A stretch of DNA of 64,000 bases from Brevibacterium sediminis. Lineage in GTDB: Bacteria > Actinomycetota > Actinomycetes > Actinomycetales > Brevibacteriaceae. Made by a program: the position numbers and the translations under genes. This document shows, piece after piece, positions 1 to 8,709 of the stretch. The stretch spans positions 1 to 64,000 of the forward strand of contig NZ_JABKDD010000013.1 of the NCBI RefSeq assembly GCF_013623905.1, given 5' to 3'. Within the stretch, counting starts at the first letter, position 1. The number at the start of each line of letters is the position of its first letter. The notes below the pieces were generated by a model. It saw only the letters and a program-made list of their open reading frames with translations. It made no database searches and had not been told where the DNA came from.

Positions 1-2
1 CC

Positions 3-539
3 AACCGTCCCTGGCTCGATGGTGCCTTGTTGACCGACCGTCCCTCACAAGCTGCCGACCGCACTGTTCCTGGCCACTGGGAGGGTGATCTCGTCGTCGA
101 TTCCCACGCCGGTGGCCTGGTCACCGTCTTCGAACGCCGGTCCCGGTTCTCCTTGATCCGGAAACTGCCGAACAACCGCGAATCGGTCACCGTCACCGGA
201 CTAGTCCAGGACATGATCGCTTCCCTGCCGGAAGCGTTGTTCTCGACTCTCACGTGGGACCAGGGTCAGGAGATGGCTGAGCATCTGCGGATCACTGTCG
301 CCACCGATTGCCAGGTGTACTTCTGCGACCCGCACTCACCCTGGCAACGACCGACGAATGAGAACTCCAACGGTCTCGTTCGGGACTACTACCCGAAGGG
401 CACGGTCTTCGATGAGTCGGTTACTGACGAGGAGATCCAGGCGATGCAGGATCAGCTCAACCGCAGGCCGCGGAAGGTCCTCGGGTTCGCGACCCCGGCC
501 GAGGTCCTGGCTGATCTGTTGCATGAGCAGGTAGTCTGA
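3..539 (+). CDS. IS30-family transposase, C-terminal part (continues beyond the window start)
   Basis: The frame is open from the first base, so the true start lies upstream of the window. The visible part is the DDE integrase core that cuts and joins DNA during transposition. The first acidic residue is in GHWEGDLV, the second in TWDQGQEM and the Glu in the NENSNGLVRDYY block, which is the usual IS30-family layout. It ends with the family-typical RRPRKVLGFATPAEV tail, so the C terminus is intact. The likely right end of the element lies just after the stop, around 548-575, where the sequence changes character. It is unrelated to the lipoprotein gene that follows on the other strand. Confidence 0.9.
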   Translation, partial: NRPWLDGALLTDRPSQAADRTVPGHWEGDLVVDSHAGGLVTVFERRSRFSLIRKLPNNRESVTVTGLVQDMIASLPEALFSTLTWDQGQEMAEHLRITVATDCQVYFCDPHSPWQRPTNENSNGLVRDYYPKGTVFDESVTDEEIQAMQDQLNRRPRKVLGFATPAEVLADLLHEQVV

Positions 540-623
540 GACCAGCCCACTGTTGCACTAGAACACTGAGCCCACCCGAAGAAAATGTGCAATCTGAGCA
601 CACTTATCTCCCCAACGCAGGAC

Positions 624-1427
624 TCATTCTTGGTGTGCCGTCATTTCTGCCTTCTTGAGCGCCGTCGGGAGAAGATCTTCGGTCAGGTAGTTGCTGACAC
701 CGTTCATCGCTTCTTCGTCAACGGCGAGGCTGGTTTCTGAGTCGAATGCCATTTGATGAACTGTCAGCAATTCTCCTGCCCAGGAAACGTAGCACTCTGA
801 CATTGCCATCTTGCCCTGGCCTAAAAACGTTCCGTTGTCGGCCGCAGTACAGAAGCCTTCGCCCTTGTTGCCTTTGGGTTCGAAGACCTCGACCGACTCC
901 GTCGATTCCGCGCTGATCGATTCTTGGCAGTCGCCCACGGTGTTTCGGAGATCTTCGAGCAGCTCCGCCGATCCGCTTTCGGGTCTGGTCAGCGATGTCA
1001 GGATGTATGTACCGGTGCTGTCGTCGGACTGATCAAATGATCGCGCAGCAGAGACTCCGTCCAGATCGGATGAGTAGGCGGACATGGCACCGATGACGCA
1101 CTCGGATTGTGTGGACCGATTGTCGGGAGAGCTTTCCTTAGAGCCGAACGGATTGGCAGCCTGCTCGTCCTTTTCCCCGAATTCGACGTCGTCCTCAAGG
1201 GTGCAACCGCTGGGCAAGTCCTCCAGTGAGAGGATTCTGTCGCTGTATTCGGCGCCACTCAGAGCCGCGCGTTCGTCGGCTTCCTGAGATTCAACAGCTG
1301 CTGGATCAAGGGAGGCCTCCTCCTGTTTCTGTCCTTGCCCAGCCTGATCACCGGATCCGTCAGAGCAGGCGGACAGCGCGAGTGCGCAGGCCACAGCCAT
1401 GATTCCGATCGTGAAGCGTTTCAACAA
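624..1427 (-). CDS. Putative secreted lipoprotein of unknown function
   Basis: The 267-residue product starts with a lipoprotein signal: Lys-Arg at residues 3-4, a hydrophobic stretch, and a lipobox LSAC with the lipidated Cys at about residue 21. An acidic, Ser-rich linker follows. The mature part has several Cys residues that could form disulfides and resembles the sensor or PknH-like extracellular domains seen in actinobacterial lipoproteins only in general style; I do not recognise a family. The start is a TTG at 1427 behind an AAAGGG ribosome site. It is transcribed away from ftsK. Confidence 0.7.
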   Translation of the reverse strand: MLKRFTIGIMAVACALALSACSDGSGDQAGQGQKQEEASLDPAAVESQEADERAALSGAEYSDRILSLEDLPSGCTLEDDVEFGEKDEQAANPFGSKESSPDNRSTQSECVIGAMSAYSSDLDGVSAARSFDQSDDSTGTYILTSLTRPESGSAELLEDLRNTVGDCQESISAESTESVEVFEPKGNKGEGFCTAADNGTFLGQGKMAMSECYVSWAGELLTVHQMAFDSETSLAVDEEAMNGVSNYLTEDLLPTALKKAEMTAHQE

Positions 1428-1608
1428 CTTGCCCTTTCGTGTGCGGCTTTAAGCAGGAGCCTACAATATCTGTTGTCTCTTTGACGGTCTCAGTCCAGTT
1501 TGTGGCGGATTCGCCTTTCCTCCCTTCTCGAGTGCCAGACGCAGACGGTCGACTCCAGCCCGCGGAGAGACTCAGTCGTGACGCAAAGCGGAACGCGGCA
1601 GAACATCG

Positions 1609-1684
1609 TCGCCGAGAAACGGGTGAAGCGTCGAGAAACGCATGTGCACACCCGTTTCTCGACACGTAGCCCGTTTTTCGGCGA
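1609..1684. repeat. Nested inverted repeats between the lipoprotein gene and ftsK
   Basis: Four copies of a core close to CGAGAAACGG lie here, two in each orientation. The outer arms are 1609-1623 and 1670-1684 (14 of 15 complementary). The inner arms are 1630-1640 and 1653-1663 (perfect). As RNA or cruciform DNA this folds into a hairpin within a hairpin. It sits in the middle of the roughly 480-base divergent intergenic region (1428-1913), which otherwise shows no convincing gene. It could be an operator, a small dispersed repeat, or a structured leader. Confidence 0.6.
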
Positions 1685-1900
1685 GATATGCGGCCTGACG
1701 TGGACATTCACTCCGCATGTTGTCGAATGCAGCACTTCCAGCCTGCAGGCCGGTACTCCGATGCTCTGCCCGACATCCTCACCGACATCCCGGCTGACGT
1801 CGAAATTCGTCCGACTTGCCTCGGTTGCCGAAGCCCCCGCGGGCCGCAGCGCCACACGCCGAAACCTGCGGATTTGCTGGGCAGGAACGCAATATCGTCC

Positions 1901-1906
1901 TAAGAT
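1901..1906 (+). promoter_or_regulatory. Candidate -10 box (TAAGAT) for a leaderless ftsK transcript
   Basis: TAAGAT lies 7 bases before the ATG at 1914, so transcription would begin at or next to the start codon. The same spacing occurs at many genes in this window. No strong -35 is visible. Confidence 0.45.
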
Positions 1907-1913
1907 GAGAGAC

Positions 1914-4835
1914 ATGGCGACCAGAACGACTTCCCCCGCTTCTGGTTCCGGGAAACGCACAGCGCGCAAAAACGCTGGTCGGTCCGGTCAAGCGGGGACC
2001 GAAGAACCCGGGACAAACGTTGTCACCGGTGCATGGAGGGGAGTGGCCCACATGGCCGGAAACCGTGCGCGTAAGACTCTCAGCGACGAACCGACCGATC
2101 AATCACCGACGAAGCGGGACGGCACAGCCTTCTTCCTCATCGGACTCTCGATCATCATCGCCGCCTTCGAATGGTGGAACATCCCCGGCGCGATCAGCGA
2201 CGGCGTCCGCGGAATCGTCGAAGGCACCTTCGGCAGGGTGGCACTCGCCCTGCCGGTGGTCTTCACCTGCTACGCGATCCGCCTGTTCCTTCGCGGCGAC
2301 GACAACCGCGGCAACAACCGCATCCTCATCGGTATGATCTTCGGTCTGCTCGCAGCCTCGGGCCTGGCCCATATCGCCGCCGGCAACCCGACCTTCACGA
2401 ACTCCCGCGAGGCCATGGCCAACGGGGGAGGCGCGCTCGGATTCGTCGTGTCCTCACCGCTGGTCGTTGCGACCACCGTGTACGTGGCGGTGCCGCTGCT
2501 CGTCCTCCTCGGGCTGTTCTCCCTGCTCGTGGTCACCGCGACACCGGTGCGCGCGATTCCCCGTCGCCTCACCGACCTCTACTACCGCCTCACCGGCGGT
2601 GCCCGACCCGAAACCGACGCCGAGGCGGCCGAGACCAAACAGTCCGACCTCGTTGCCGAGAACGGTCGCACCTCCGACCTCAAACCCGTGATGGGCGCCA
2701 AGCGCCGCAGCCGGAAGAAGAAGACCGAGATCCCGGATCTCGACGCCGACTCCGCCGACGACGACACCGCCACGAAGGCCTACGACAAGGCCTATATCCA
2801 CGAGGATGACGTCAGCGACGAAGACGCCGACACCACGCGCATCGAAACCAGTCCGGAGCCGAAGCTCAAGCCCGGCCAGCGCCGGCCCACCAAGGCCGAA
2901 CGCGAGATGGCCGAGCTGAAGAAGACCATCGGGATGGACGACGACGCCGCGAACCAGGCGAAGAAGTCCGAGCCCGCTGCCGCCTCGGCGCCGGTGCCGA
3001 CGACGAACGCACCCGCACCTCCGCCCACGGAGCAGCTGCCCGAACGCGTCGAACAGCTCACCCTGGCCGGCGACGTCACCTACACCCTGCCCGCCTCCGA
3101 CAACCTCCAGCCCGGACCTCCCGCGAAGGAACGCTCCGAGGCCAACGACCGCGTCGTGGAAGCCCTGCGTGATGTGCTCGAGCAGTTCAAGATCGACGCC
3201 GAGGTCACCGGGTTCTCCCGCGGACCGACGGTCACCCGCTACGAGGTGGAGCTCGGCGCCGGCACGAAGGTCGAGAAGGTCACGGCGCTGTCGAAGAACA
3301 TCGCCTACGCCGTGGCCAGCGCCGATGTCCGCATCCTCTCGCCGATCCCCGGCAAGAAGGCCATCGGCATCGAGATCCCGAACACCGACCGTGAGAACGT
3401 GGCGCTCGGTGATGTGCTGCGCTCGAAGGCCGCCCGTAAGACCGACCACCCCATGGTCATGGGCGTGGGCAAGGACGTCGAAGGCGGATTCGTCGTCGCC
3501 GACCTCTCGAAGATGCCCCACCTCCTCGTCGCCGGTGCCACCGGTGCCGGTAAGTCGAGCTTCGTGAACTCCATGATCACCTCGATCATGATGCGCGCGA
3601 CCCCCGACGAGGTCCGCATGATCCTCGTCGACCCCAAGCGCGTCGAGCTGACGATCTACGAAGGCATCCCGCACCTGATCACCCCGATCATCACGAACCC
3701 GAAGAAGGCCGCCGAGGCGCTCGAATGGGTCGTGCGTGAAATGGACGCCCGCTACGACGACCTCGCGAACTACGGGTTCAAGCACGTCAAGGAGTTCAAC
3801 AAGGCCGTCCGTGAGGGCCGCATCCAGCCGCCCGCCGGATCCGAACGCGTCCTCCAGCCCTACCCGTACCTGCTGGTCGTCGTCGACGAGCTCGCCGACC
3901 TCATGATGGTCGCCCCGCGCGACGTCGAAGCCTCGATCCAGCGCATCACACAGCTGGCCCGTGCCGCCGGCATCCACCTGGTGCTCGCCACCCAGCGACC
4001 CAGCGTCGACGTCGTCACCGGTCTCATCAAGGCCAACGTGCCCTCCCGCCTGGCATTCGCGACCTCGTCGCTGGCCGACTCGCGAGTCGTGCTCGACCAG
4101 CCCGGTGCTGAGAAGCTCATCGGTCAGGGTGACGCCCTGTTCCTGCCGATGGGCGCGGCCAAGCCGATGCGAGTCCAGGGCGCCTGGGTCAACGAGTCCG
4201 AGATCGAGAAGGTCGTCGAACACGTCAAGAGCCAGCTCACCCCGAACTACCGCGAAGACGTGGCCGTCGAAGCGCCGAAGAAGCAGATCGACGAGGACAT
4301 CGGAGACGACCTCGACCTGCTGCTCCAGGCGATCGAGCAGGTCGTCACCACGCAGTTCGGCTCGACCTCGATGCTGCAGCGCAAGCTGCGCGTCGGCTTC
4401 GCCAAAGCAGGTCGCCTCATGGACCTCATGGAGTCCCGCGGAATCGTCGGACCCTCCGAGGGATCGAAGGCCCGCGACGTGCTCGTGCGCCCCGACGATC
4501 TGCCGGGCACCCTGGCCATCATCAAGGGCGAGACCCCGCCCGAGGATTCCGGCGGCGCCTCTGCCGACGTCCCGACCGACGGTGGCCACGGCCAGTCCGG
4601 ACAGACCGGATCCGGGCACGCCTCGGCAGCCGGGGACTATGACGAGGAGTTCGACGACGACTACGGCGAGACCTCCCACGGCTCGGCGTCGGCGTACCGA
4701 TCGGCATCGCCCGACCGCTACGCGAACGGCGTCGGTCATGCCGGCGACCTCACCGTCGGCGACGTCGATCCGGAGACCGGACTCGAGGTCGTCGAGGCCA
4801 GCGGAGAGGACGCCTGGCAGCTCACCGGCCGCTGA
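1914..4835 (+). CDS. ftsK: DNA translocase FtsK/SpoIIIE
   Basis: Membrane-anchored ATPase that pumps chromosomal DNA through the closing division septum. Four hydrophobic segments lie in roughly residues 60-210, followed by a long acidic and Pro-rich linker. The motor follows: Walker A GATGAGKSS near residue 540 and Walker B VVVDELADLM near 655. The C-terminal winged-helix gamma domain that reads chromosome polarity is at about 800-870 (DLLLQAIEQVV through FAKAGRLMDLME). The product is 973 residues from the ATG at 1914. An in-frame ATG at 1905 is possible, and the longer open frame upstream runs through the intergenic repeats and is not credible. A strong hairpin ends the unit. Confidence 0.96.
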   Translation: MATRTTSPASGSGKRTARKNAGRSGQAGTEEPGTNVVTGAWRGVAHMAGNRARKTLSDEPTDQSPTKRDGTAFFLIGLSIIIAAFEWWNIPGAISDGVRGIVEGTFGRVALALPVVFTCYAIRLFLRGDDNRGNNRILIGMIFGLLAASGLAHIAAGNPTFTNSREAMANGGGALGFVVSSPLVVATTVYVAVPLLVLLGLFSLLVVTATPVRAIPRRLTDLYYRLTGGARPETDAEAAETKQSDLVAENGRTSDLKPVMGAKRRSRKKKTEIPDLDADSADDDTATKAYDKAYIHEDDVSDEDADTTRIETSPEPKLKPGQRRPTKAEREMAELKKTIGMDDDAANQAKKSEPAAASAPVPTTNAPAPPPTEQLPERVEQLTLAGDVTYTLPASDNLQPGPPAKERSEANDRVVEALRDVLEQFKIDAEVTGFSRGPTVTRYEVELGAGTKVEKVTALSKNIAYAVASADVRILSPIPGKKAIGIEIPNTDRENVALGDVLRSKAARKTDHPMVMGVGKDVEGGFVVADLSKMPHLLVAGATGAGKSSFVNSMITSIMMRATPDEVRMILVDPKRVELTIYEGIPHLITPIITNPKKAAEALEWVVREMDARYDDLANYGFKHVKEFNKAVREGRIQPPAGSERVLQPYPYLLVVVDELADLMMVAPRDVEASIQRITQLARAAGIHLVLATQRPSVDVVTGLIKANVPSRLAFATSSLADSRVVLDQPGAEKLIGQGDALFLPMGAAKPMRVQGAWVNESEIEKVVEHVKSQLTPNYREDVAVEAPKKQIDEDIGDDLDLLLQAIEQVVTTQFGSTSMLQRKLRVGFAKAGRLMDLMESRGIVGPSEGSKARDVLVRPDDLPGTLAIIKGETPPEDSGGASADVPTDGGHGQSGQTGSGHASAAGDYDEEFDDDYGETSHGSASAYRSASPDRYANGVGHAGDLTVGDVDPETGLEVVEASGEDAWQLTGR

Positions 4836-4856
4836 TCTCATCCGAACCCCACCCCT

Positions 4857-4898
4857 CGCCGAGGCGGCGCACCGTACCGACGGTGCGCCGCCTCGGCG
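4857..4898 (+). terminator. Terminator hairpin after ftsK
   Basis: A perfect 19-base-pair stem (4857-4875 with 4880-4898) and a 4-base loop. There is no T-tract, which is common in high-GC actinobacteria. Confidence 0.75.
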
Positions 4899-4948
4899 AT
4901 TATGGTCGTCATTCCCATGGTTGGAATGATCTGCTCAGCTCACTCCGA

Positions 4949-4954
4949 TAGGCT
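4949..4954 (+). promoter_or_regulatory. Candidate -10 box (TAGGCT) for leaderless pgsA
   Basis: TAGGCT is followed by exactly 6 bases and then the GTG start of pgsA. No ribosome site is visible, which fits a leaderless message. Confidence 0.5.
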
Positions 4955-4960
4955 GGATGC

Positions 4961-5629
4961 GTGAACGATCGAGTCGAGGCTGGAGCCTCTCAGCAGCCCT
5001 CTGCAGAACCGAGTCCGTGGAATGTCCCGAACGCACTCACGGTGCTGCGTATCCTCATGGTGCCCCTGTTCCTCGTGCTTCTGCTGGCAGACGGAGGCAA
5101 CGATGTGACTTTGCGCTGGTGGGCGCTCATCGTGTTCCTGCTGGCCATGTTCACCGACTTCGTCGACGGCTATCTGGCCAGGCGGAACAACCTCATCACG
5201 AACTTCGGCAAGATCGCCGACCCCATCGCCGACAAGTCGCTCATGGCGGCGGCACTCATCGGTCTGGCGATCATCGTCGAACTGCCGTGGTGGGTGCCCG
5301 TGATCATCCTCGTCCGCGAATTCGGCATCACCGTGCTGCGGTTCTTCATGATCCGCATCGCCGTCATGCCTGCTTCACGCGGAGGCAAGATCAAGACCGT
5401 GCTGCAGACCGCTGCGATCGGACTTTTCCTGCTGGTCTTCCCGCTCTCGGGCGTGGTGCCCTCTGTCGTCTACGTCATCCTCCTCGTCTTCGCGTGGATC
5501 ATCATGACCGCGGCCATCGTCGTCACCATCGTCACCGGCGTCGACTACTGCGTGCACGCGGCGAAGCTGTACAGGGACGCGAAGAGCGGTGGGAGCACGC
5601 AGACCGGCGGGGACGCGCAGCGTGGCTGA
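4961..5629 (+). CDS. pgsA: CDP-diacylglycerol--glycerol-3-phosphate 3-phosphatidyltransferase
   Basis: Integral membrane enzyme that makes phosphatidylglycerol phosphate from CDP-diacylglycerol and glycerol 3-phosphate. The CDP-alcohol phosphotransferase motif is visible as DFVDGYLARR followed by GKIADPIADK, giving the D-G-x2-A-R-x8-G-x3-D-x3-D pattern at about residues 65-90. Several hydrophobic helices surround it. Length (222 residues) is slightly above the usual 180-200 because of a polar N-terminal tail. The start is a GTG at 4961. The gene overlaps cinA by 8 bases, as in other actinobacteria. Confidence 0.93.
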   Translation: MNDRVEAGASQQPSAEPSPWNVPNALTVLRILMVPLFLVLLLADGGNDVTLRWWALIVFLLAMFTDFVDGYLARRNNLITNFGKIADPIADKSLMAAALIGLAIIVELPWWVPVIILVREFGITVLRFFMIRIAVMPASRGGKIKTVLQTAAIGLFLLVFPLSGVVPSVVYVILLVFAWIIMTAAIVVTIVTGVDYCVHAAKLYRDAKSGGSTQTGGDAQRG

Positions 5630-6164
5630 GTCCGAGCTGTTGACGATCGCGCGTCGCATCATCTCCACCTGTACTCGATTGGGGATCTCGCTGGCGTCGG
5701 CAGAGTCGCTGACCGGGGGACGCTTCGTCGCCTCGCTCGTCGATGTGCCGGGGGCCTCGGCTGTGGTGCGCGGCGGACTGGTCACCTACGCCACCGACCT
5801 CAAGGCGAGCCTGGCCGGAGTCGATGCTGACCACCTCGAGGAGACCGGACCGATCGACCCGGTCGTCGCCGCGGAGATGGCCGTTGGCACGGCCGTGCAG
5901 TGCGTCGCCGATATCGGAATCTCCTGCACCGGAGTCGCCGGTCCCGATCCGCAGGACGACAAGCCCGTCGGACTCGTCTACACGGCGATTGCCTTCGGCG
6001 GGAAGGCGAAGGTCTTCGAACACGATTTCACCGGCGACCGTGATGCCATCCGCAGCCAGACGGTGCAGGCGATGGCCGTCAACCTCGACGAATTCGTCGG
6101 CGAACTCGCCTTCGGGCCCGAGGCCGGACAGGCGTCGAATGCTGGCGGAGATGCCACGGAATAA
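5622..6164 (+). CDS. cinA: CinA-family nicotinamide-nucleotide amidohydrolase (stand-alone C-terminal domain)
   Basis: The family deamidates nicotinamide mononucleotide to nicotinate mononucleotide in NAD salvage (PncC activity). Diagnostic blocks are SAESLTGGRF near residue 25 and ISCTGVAGPDP near residue 105. Only this domain is present. The N-terminal molybdopterin-binding-like half of full CinA is absent, which is usual in this phylum. I chose the GTG at 5622 because it overlaps the pgsA stop and removes a run of low-quality N-terminal residues. The position between pgsA and the clgR-recA block is conserved in actinobacteria. Confidence 0.9.
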   Translation: MAESELLTIARRIISTCTRLGISLASAESLTGGRFVASLVDVPGASAVVRGGLVTYATDLKASLAGVDADHLEETGPIDPVVAAEMAVGTAVQCVADIGISCTGVAGPDPQDDKPVGLVYTAIAFGGKAKVFEHDFTGDRDAIRSQTVQAMAVNLDEFVGELAFGPEAGQASNAGGDATE

Positions 6165-6254
6165 GTTCGTCTGCTGTGCGGTTGACCGGGTGATGACCAT
6201 CGGACGAAAATTCTCCAAAGTCTTCGAATGGACTGGCAATACCATCCGCTCGGG

Positions 6255-6269
6255 GCACCAGGTTGGTGC
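6255..6269. promoter_or_regulatory. Palindrome upstream of clgR (possible operator)
   Basis: GCACCA-GGT-TGGTGC is a perfect 6-base inverted repeat in the 177-base gap before clgR. It may bind a regulator, possibly ClgR itself, but nothing in the sequence identifies the protein. Confidence 0.3.
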
Positions 6270-6341
6270 TGTGTCACGGCCAGGTTGTAAAGTTATTGGA
6301 ACTACATTGACGGGACGCGCTGACAAAGGGAGGGCCGCGTT

Positions 6342-6671
6342 ATGTTACTGAGAGTCGAAATCGGCGACGCACTTCGTTCCGCCCGCCGTCGTCAAGGACG
6401 CACCCTTCGCGATGTCTCGACCGGGGCCAGCGTTTCGCTCGGCTACCTCAGCGAAATCGAGCGCGGACAGAAGGAAGCCTCCTCGGAGCTGCTGTCGGCG
6501 ATCTGCGAAGCACTTGACCTGCCGCTGTCGGCACTGCTGTCGTCTGTGTCCGATCGCTTCGCTCTCGAAGAAGGCGTGCAGATCCCCGACACCATTCCGC
6601 AGGAGCTCTCGGACAAGGTCCTCGGTCACCCCGAGGGATACTCTGCTCCGCGGCTGGCCGCCAAGCCCTGA
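6342..6671 (+). CDS. clgR: XRE-family helix-turn-helix regulator, ClgR type
   Basis: A 109-residue protein with a Cro/CI-type helix-turn-helix at about residues 8-63 (core [20 protein letters not shown]). The short C-terminal tail is typical of ClgR, the actinobacterial activator of Clp protease and related stress genes. The identification rests on this sequence and on the cinA-clgR-DUF3046-recA order, which is strongly conserved. The ATG at 6342 follows a clear GGGAGG ribosome site. The stop overlaps the next gene's start (TGATG), so the two are translationally coupled. Confidence 0.85.
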   Translation: MLLRVEIGDALRSARRRQGRTLRDVSTGASVSLGYLSEIERGQKEASSELLSAICEALDLPLSALLSSVSDRFALEEGVQIPDTIPQELSDKVLGHPEGYSAPRLAAKP

Positions 6672-6898
6672 TGAGGCACACGCTCTACTGGATCCTCATG
6701 AACGAGGAGTTCGGTGAGGCGCGCGCCGCCTCCCTGCACACCGACCTCACTTTGAGCTCCTTGGGTTCGCGGACCGCAGCTCAGGCGTTCGAAGCCGGGG
6801 TCGAACCCCGCGACATCTGGACTGCCGTCTGCGATTCCATGGGCGTTCCCGAATCTCGGCGTCTCGGCAAGGAAAAGCCGCGCTCGACGCCGTTCTGA
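6671..6898 (+). CDS. DUF3046 family protein
   Basis: A 75-residue soluble protein with the features of the actinobacterial DUF3046 family: an N-terminal LYWILMNEEFGE block, LGSRTAAQAFEAGVEPRDIW in the middle, and the family's usual placement just before recA. The function is unknown. It begins inside the clgR stop codon and must share its transcript. The conserved link to recA hints at a role in DNA damage or stress, but that is inference only. Confidence 0.85.
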   Translation: MRHTLYWILMNEEFGEARAASLHTDLTLSSLGSRTAAQAFEAGVEPRDIWTAVCDSMGVPESRRLGKEKPRSTPF

Positions 6899-7006
6899 CC
6901 GAGGTTCGACGCCGTACTTCTGGATCGGAGCTGCCTCGCACCGTCTGTGGCTCTGTCTGCTCGGAACAGCGCTGGTCTTTACTGTCGGCGCCGTGCCGGC
7001 CGAGTG

Positions 7007-7012
7007 TAGACT
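7007..7012 (+). promoter_or_regulatory. Candidate -10 box (TAGACT) for a leaderless VOC gene
   Basis: TAGACT is followed by 6 bases and the ATG at 7019. No ribosome site is present. Confidence 0.5.
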
Positions 7013-7018
7013 GACCGC

Positions 7019-7426
7019 ATGAATCAGGCCATCCCGTTCATCACCTTCCAGCCCAGTCGAGGACAGAGCGCCGCCGAGGCCATGGAGACCTACCTCGAGG
7101 TCTTCGCCGACGGGCGAGTGATCCTCGACAATCGGTACGGTCCCGACGGTCCGGGCGCCGAGGGTACGGTCATCATGTCCGAGATCGAGATCGCCGGCCA
7201 GAGACTGCGCTTCAGCGACAGCTTCGTCGCACACGAGTGGGACATCACCCCTGGCGTGTCACTCATGGTCGACTGCGATTCGGCCGAGGAACTCGAACGT
7301 ATCTTCACCGCACTGAGCGAAGACGGAACTGTGTTCATGCCGCTCGACGACTACGGATTCGGCCCGTTCGGGTGGGTGGGGGACCGCTTCGGTCTCACCT
7401 GGCAGCTGGGTCTGGCCCAGGCCTGA
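7019..7426 (+). CDS. VOC (glyoxalase/PhnB-like) family protein
   Basis: A 135-residue protein of the vicinal-oxygen-chelate superfamily, closest in layout to the PhnB/3-demethylubiquinone-methyltransferase-like group. Visible blocks are the N-terminal ITFQPSRGQSAAEAMETYLEVF, the central FSDSF, and the C-terminal PFGWVGDRFGLTWQL. Members include antibiotic-resistance and metal-dependent enzymes, but many are of unknown function, and no specific substrate can be read here. It is a single gene between DUF3046 and recA with its own promoter. Confidence 0.8.
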   Translation: MNQAIPFITFQPSRGQSAAEAMETYLEVFADGRVILDNRYGPDGPGAEGTVIMSEIEIAGQRLRFSDSFVAHEWDITPGVSLMVDCDSAEELERIFTALSEDGTVFMPLDDYGFGPFGWVGDRFGLTWQLGLAQA

Positions 7427-7461
7427 CTCTCGCGGAGACACGCGACACACCCGAATATATA

Positions 7462-7473
7462 GAACACCTGTTC
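7462..7473. promoter_or_regulatory. LexA-binding SOS box upstream of recA
   Basis: GAAC-ACCT-GTTC matches the Gram-positive SOS-box pattern GAAC-N4-GTTC. A -10-like TATCCT at 7484-7489 places the box over the -35 region, where LexA binding would block RNA polymerase. Confidence 0.85.
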
Positions 7474-7617
7474 CCATGTGGGTTATCCTGGTGAGCAATC
7501 ACGGGACCTGTGACCATGAGTGGCTGGTTATCCACGGGGGAATCGCTTCCTCTGTCGTTATGTCAGTGCCATCTTCTAGCCTTGGTCTCAACGGAAAAGC
7601 AACGAAGAGGAGACGTC

Positions 7618-8709
7618 ATGGCACGTACACCCAAGAACCTTCAGGTTCCCACCGGCGGAGACAAGTCGAAGGCACTCGAAGCCGCAATGGGCCAGATCGA
7701 TCGCAACTACGGCAAGGGCGCGATCATGCGCCTCGGCGACGGTGTGCGTGAGCCCATCGCCTCCATCCCGACCGGTTCGGTCGCACTCGACATCGCTCTG
7801 GGCATCGGCGGTCTGCCGCGCGGCCGCGTCGTCGAGATCTACGGTCCGGAATCCTCCGGTAAGACGACCGTGGCTCTCCACGCCGTCGCAAACGCACAGA
7901 AGGCCGGCGGAATCGCCGGGTTCATCGATGCTGAGCACGCACTCGACCCGGAGTATGCGAAGAAGCTCGGCGTCGACACCGATCAGCTCCTCGTCTCCCA
8001 GCCGGACACCGGTGAGCAGGCTCTCGAGATCGCCGATATGCTCATCCGCTCCGGGGCCCTCGACGTCATCGTCATCGACTCCGTCGCGGCCCTTGTGCCC
8101 AAGGCCGAAATCGAAGGCGAGATGGGCGACAGCCACGTCGGCCTGCAGGCTCGCCTGATGTCGCAGGCACTGCGTAAGATCACCGGTGCCCTGGCCCAGT
8201 CGAAGACCACCGCGATCTTCATCAACCAGCTGCGTGAGAAGGTCGGCGTCTTCTTCGGTTCGCCGGAGACCACCTCGGGCGGTAAGGCGCTGAAGTTCTA
8301 CGCCTCCGTGCGCATCGACGTCCGCCGCATCGAGACCCTCAAGGAAGGTCAGGACGCGGTCGGCAACCGAACTCGTGCGAAGATCGTGAAGAACAAGGTC
8401 GCTCCGCCGTTCAAGCAGGCCGAGTTCGACATCCTCTACGGCCACGGCATCTCCCGCGAAGGCAGCCTCATCGATATGGGCGTCGACAACGGCATCGTGC
8501 GCAAGTCCGGATCCTGGTTCACCTACGACGGCGATCAGCTGGGTCAGGGCAAGGAGAACGTCCGCAACTTCCTCCGCGACAACCCGGGCCTGGCCGAAGA
8601 GATCGAGCTGAAGATCAAGCACAAGCTGGGCCTGATCCAGGTCGACGAACCCGAGGACGGCGCCGAGGCGGCCGGAGAAGCACAGACGGATGACGTCGAA
8701 GTCTCCTGA
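7618..8709 (+). CDS. recA: Recombinase RecA
   Basis: ATP-dependent strand-exchange protein and co-protease for LexA. Walker [10 protein letters not shown] is at about residues 76-84. The family signature [14 protein letters not shown] lies near residue 225, and the DNA-binding loop around [16 protein letters not shown] is present. The length of 363 residues is normal and there is no intein. The ATG at 7618 follows GAAGAGGAG at good spacing; upstream in-frame codons run through the promoter. The 3' end overlaps recX by 20 bases, so recA-recX form one SOS-controlled unit. Confidence 0.98.
   Translation: MARTPKNLQVPTGGDKSKALEAAMGQIDRNYGKGAIMRLGDGVREPIASIPTGSVALDIALGIGGLPRGRVVEIYGPESSGKTTVALHAVANAQKAGGIAGFIDAEHALDPEYAKKLGVDTDQLLVSQPDTGEQALEIADMLIRSGALDVIVIDSVAALVPKAEIEGEMGDSHVGLQARLMSQALRKITGALAQSKTTAIFINQLREKVGVFFGSPETTSGGKALKFYASVRIDVRRIETLKEGQDAVGNRTRAKIVKNKVAPPFKQAEFDILYGHGISREGSLIDMGVDNGIVRKSGSWFTYDGDQLGQGKENVRNFLRDNPGLAEEIELKIKHKLGLIQVDEPEDGAEAAGEAQTDDVEVS

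Noticed and set aside
1500..1913. Extension of ftsK upstream to 1500
   Set aside because: The extra residues show no conservation and would run through the nested repeats; a promoter box lies directly before the ATG at 1914.
2454..4841. Very long open frame on the minus strand opposite ftsK
   Set aside because: It is antisense to a clear ftsK; the translation is low-complexity Gly/Asp/Val and typical of GC-rich shadow frames.
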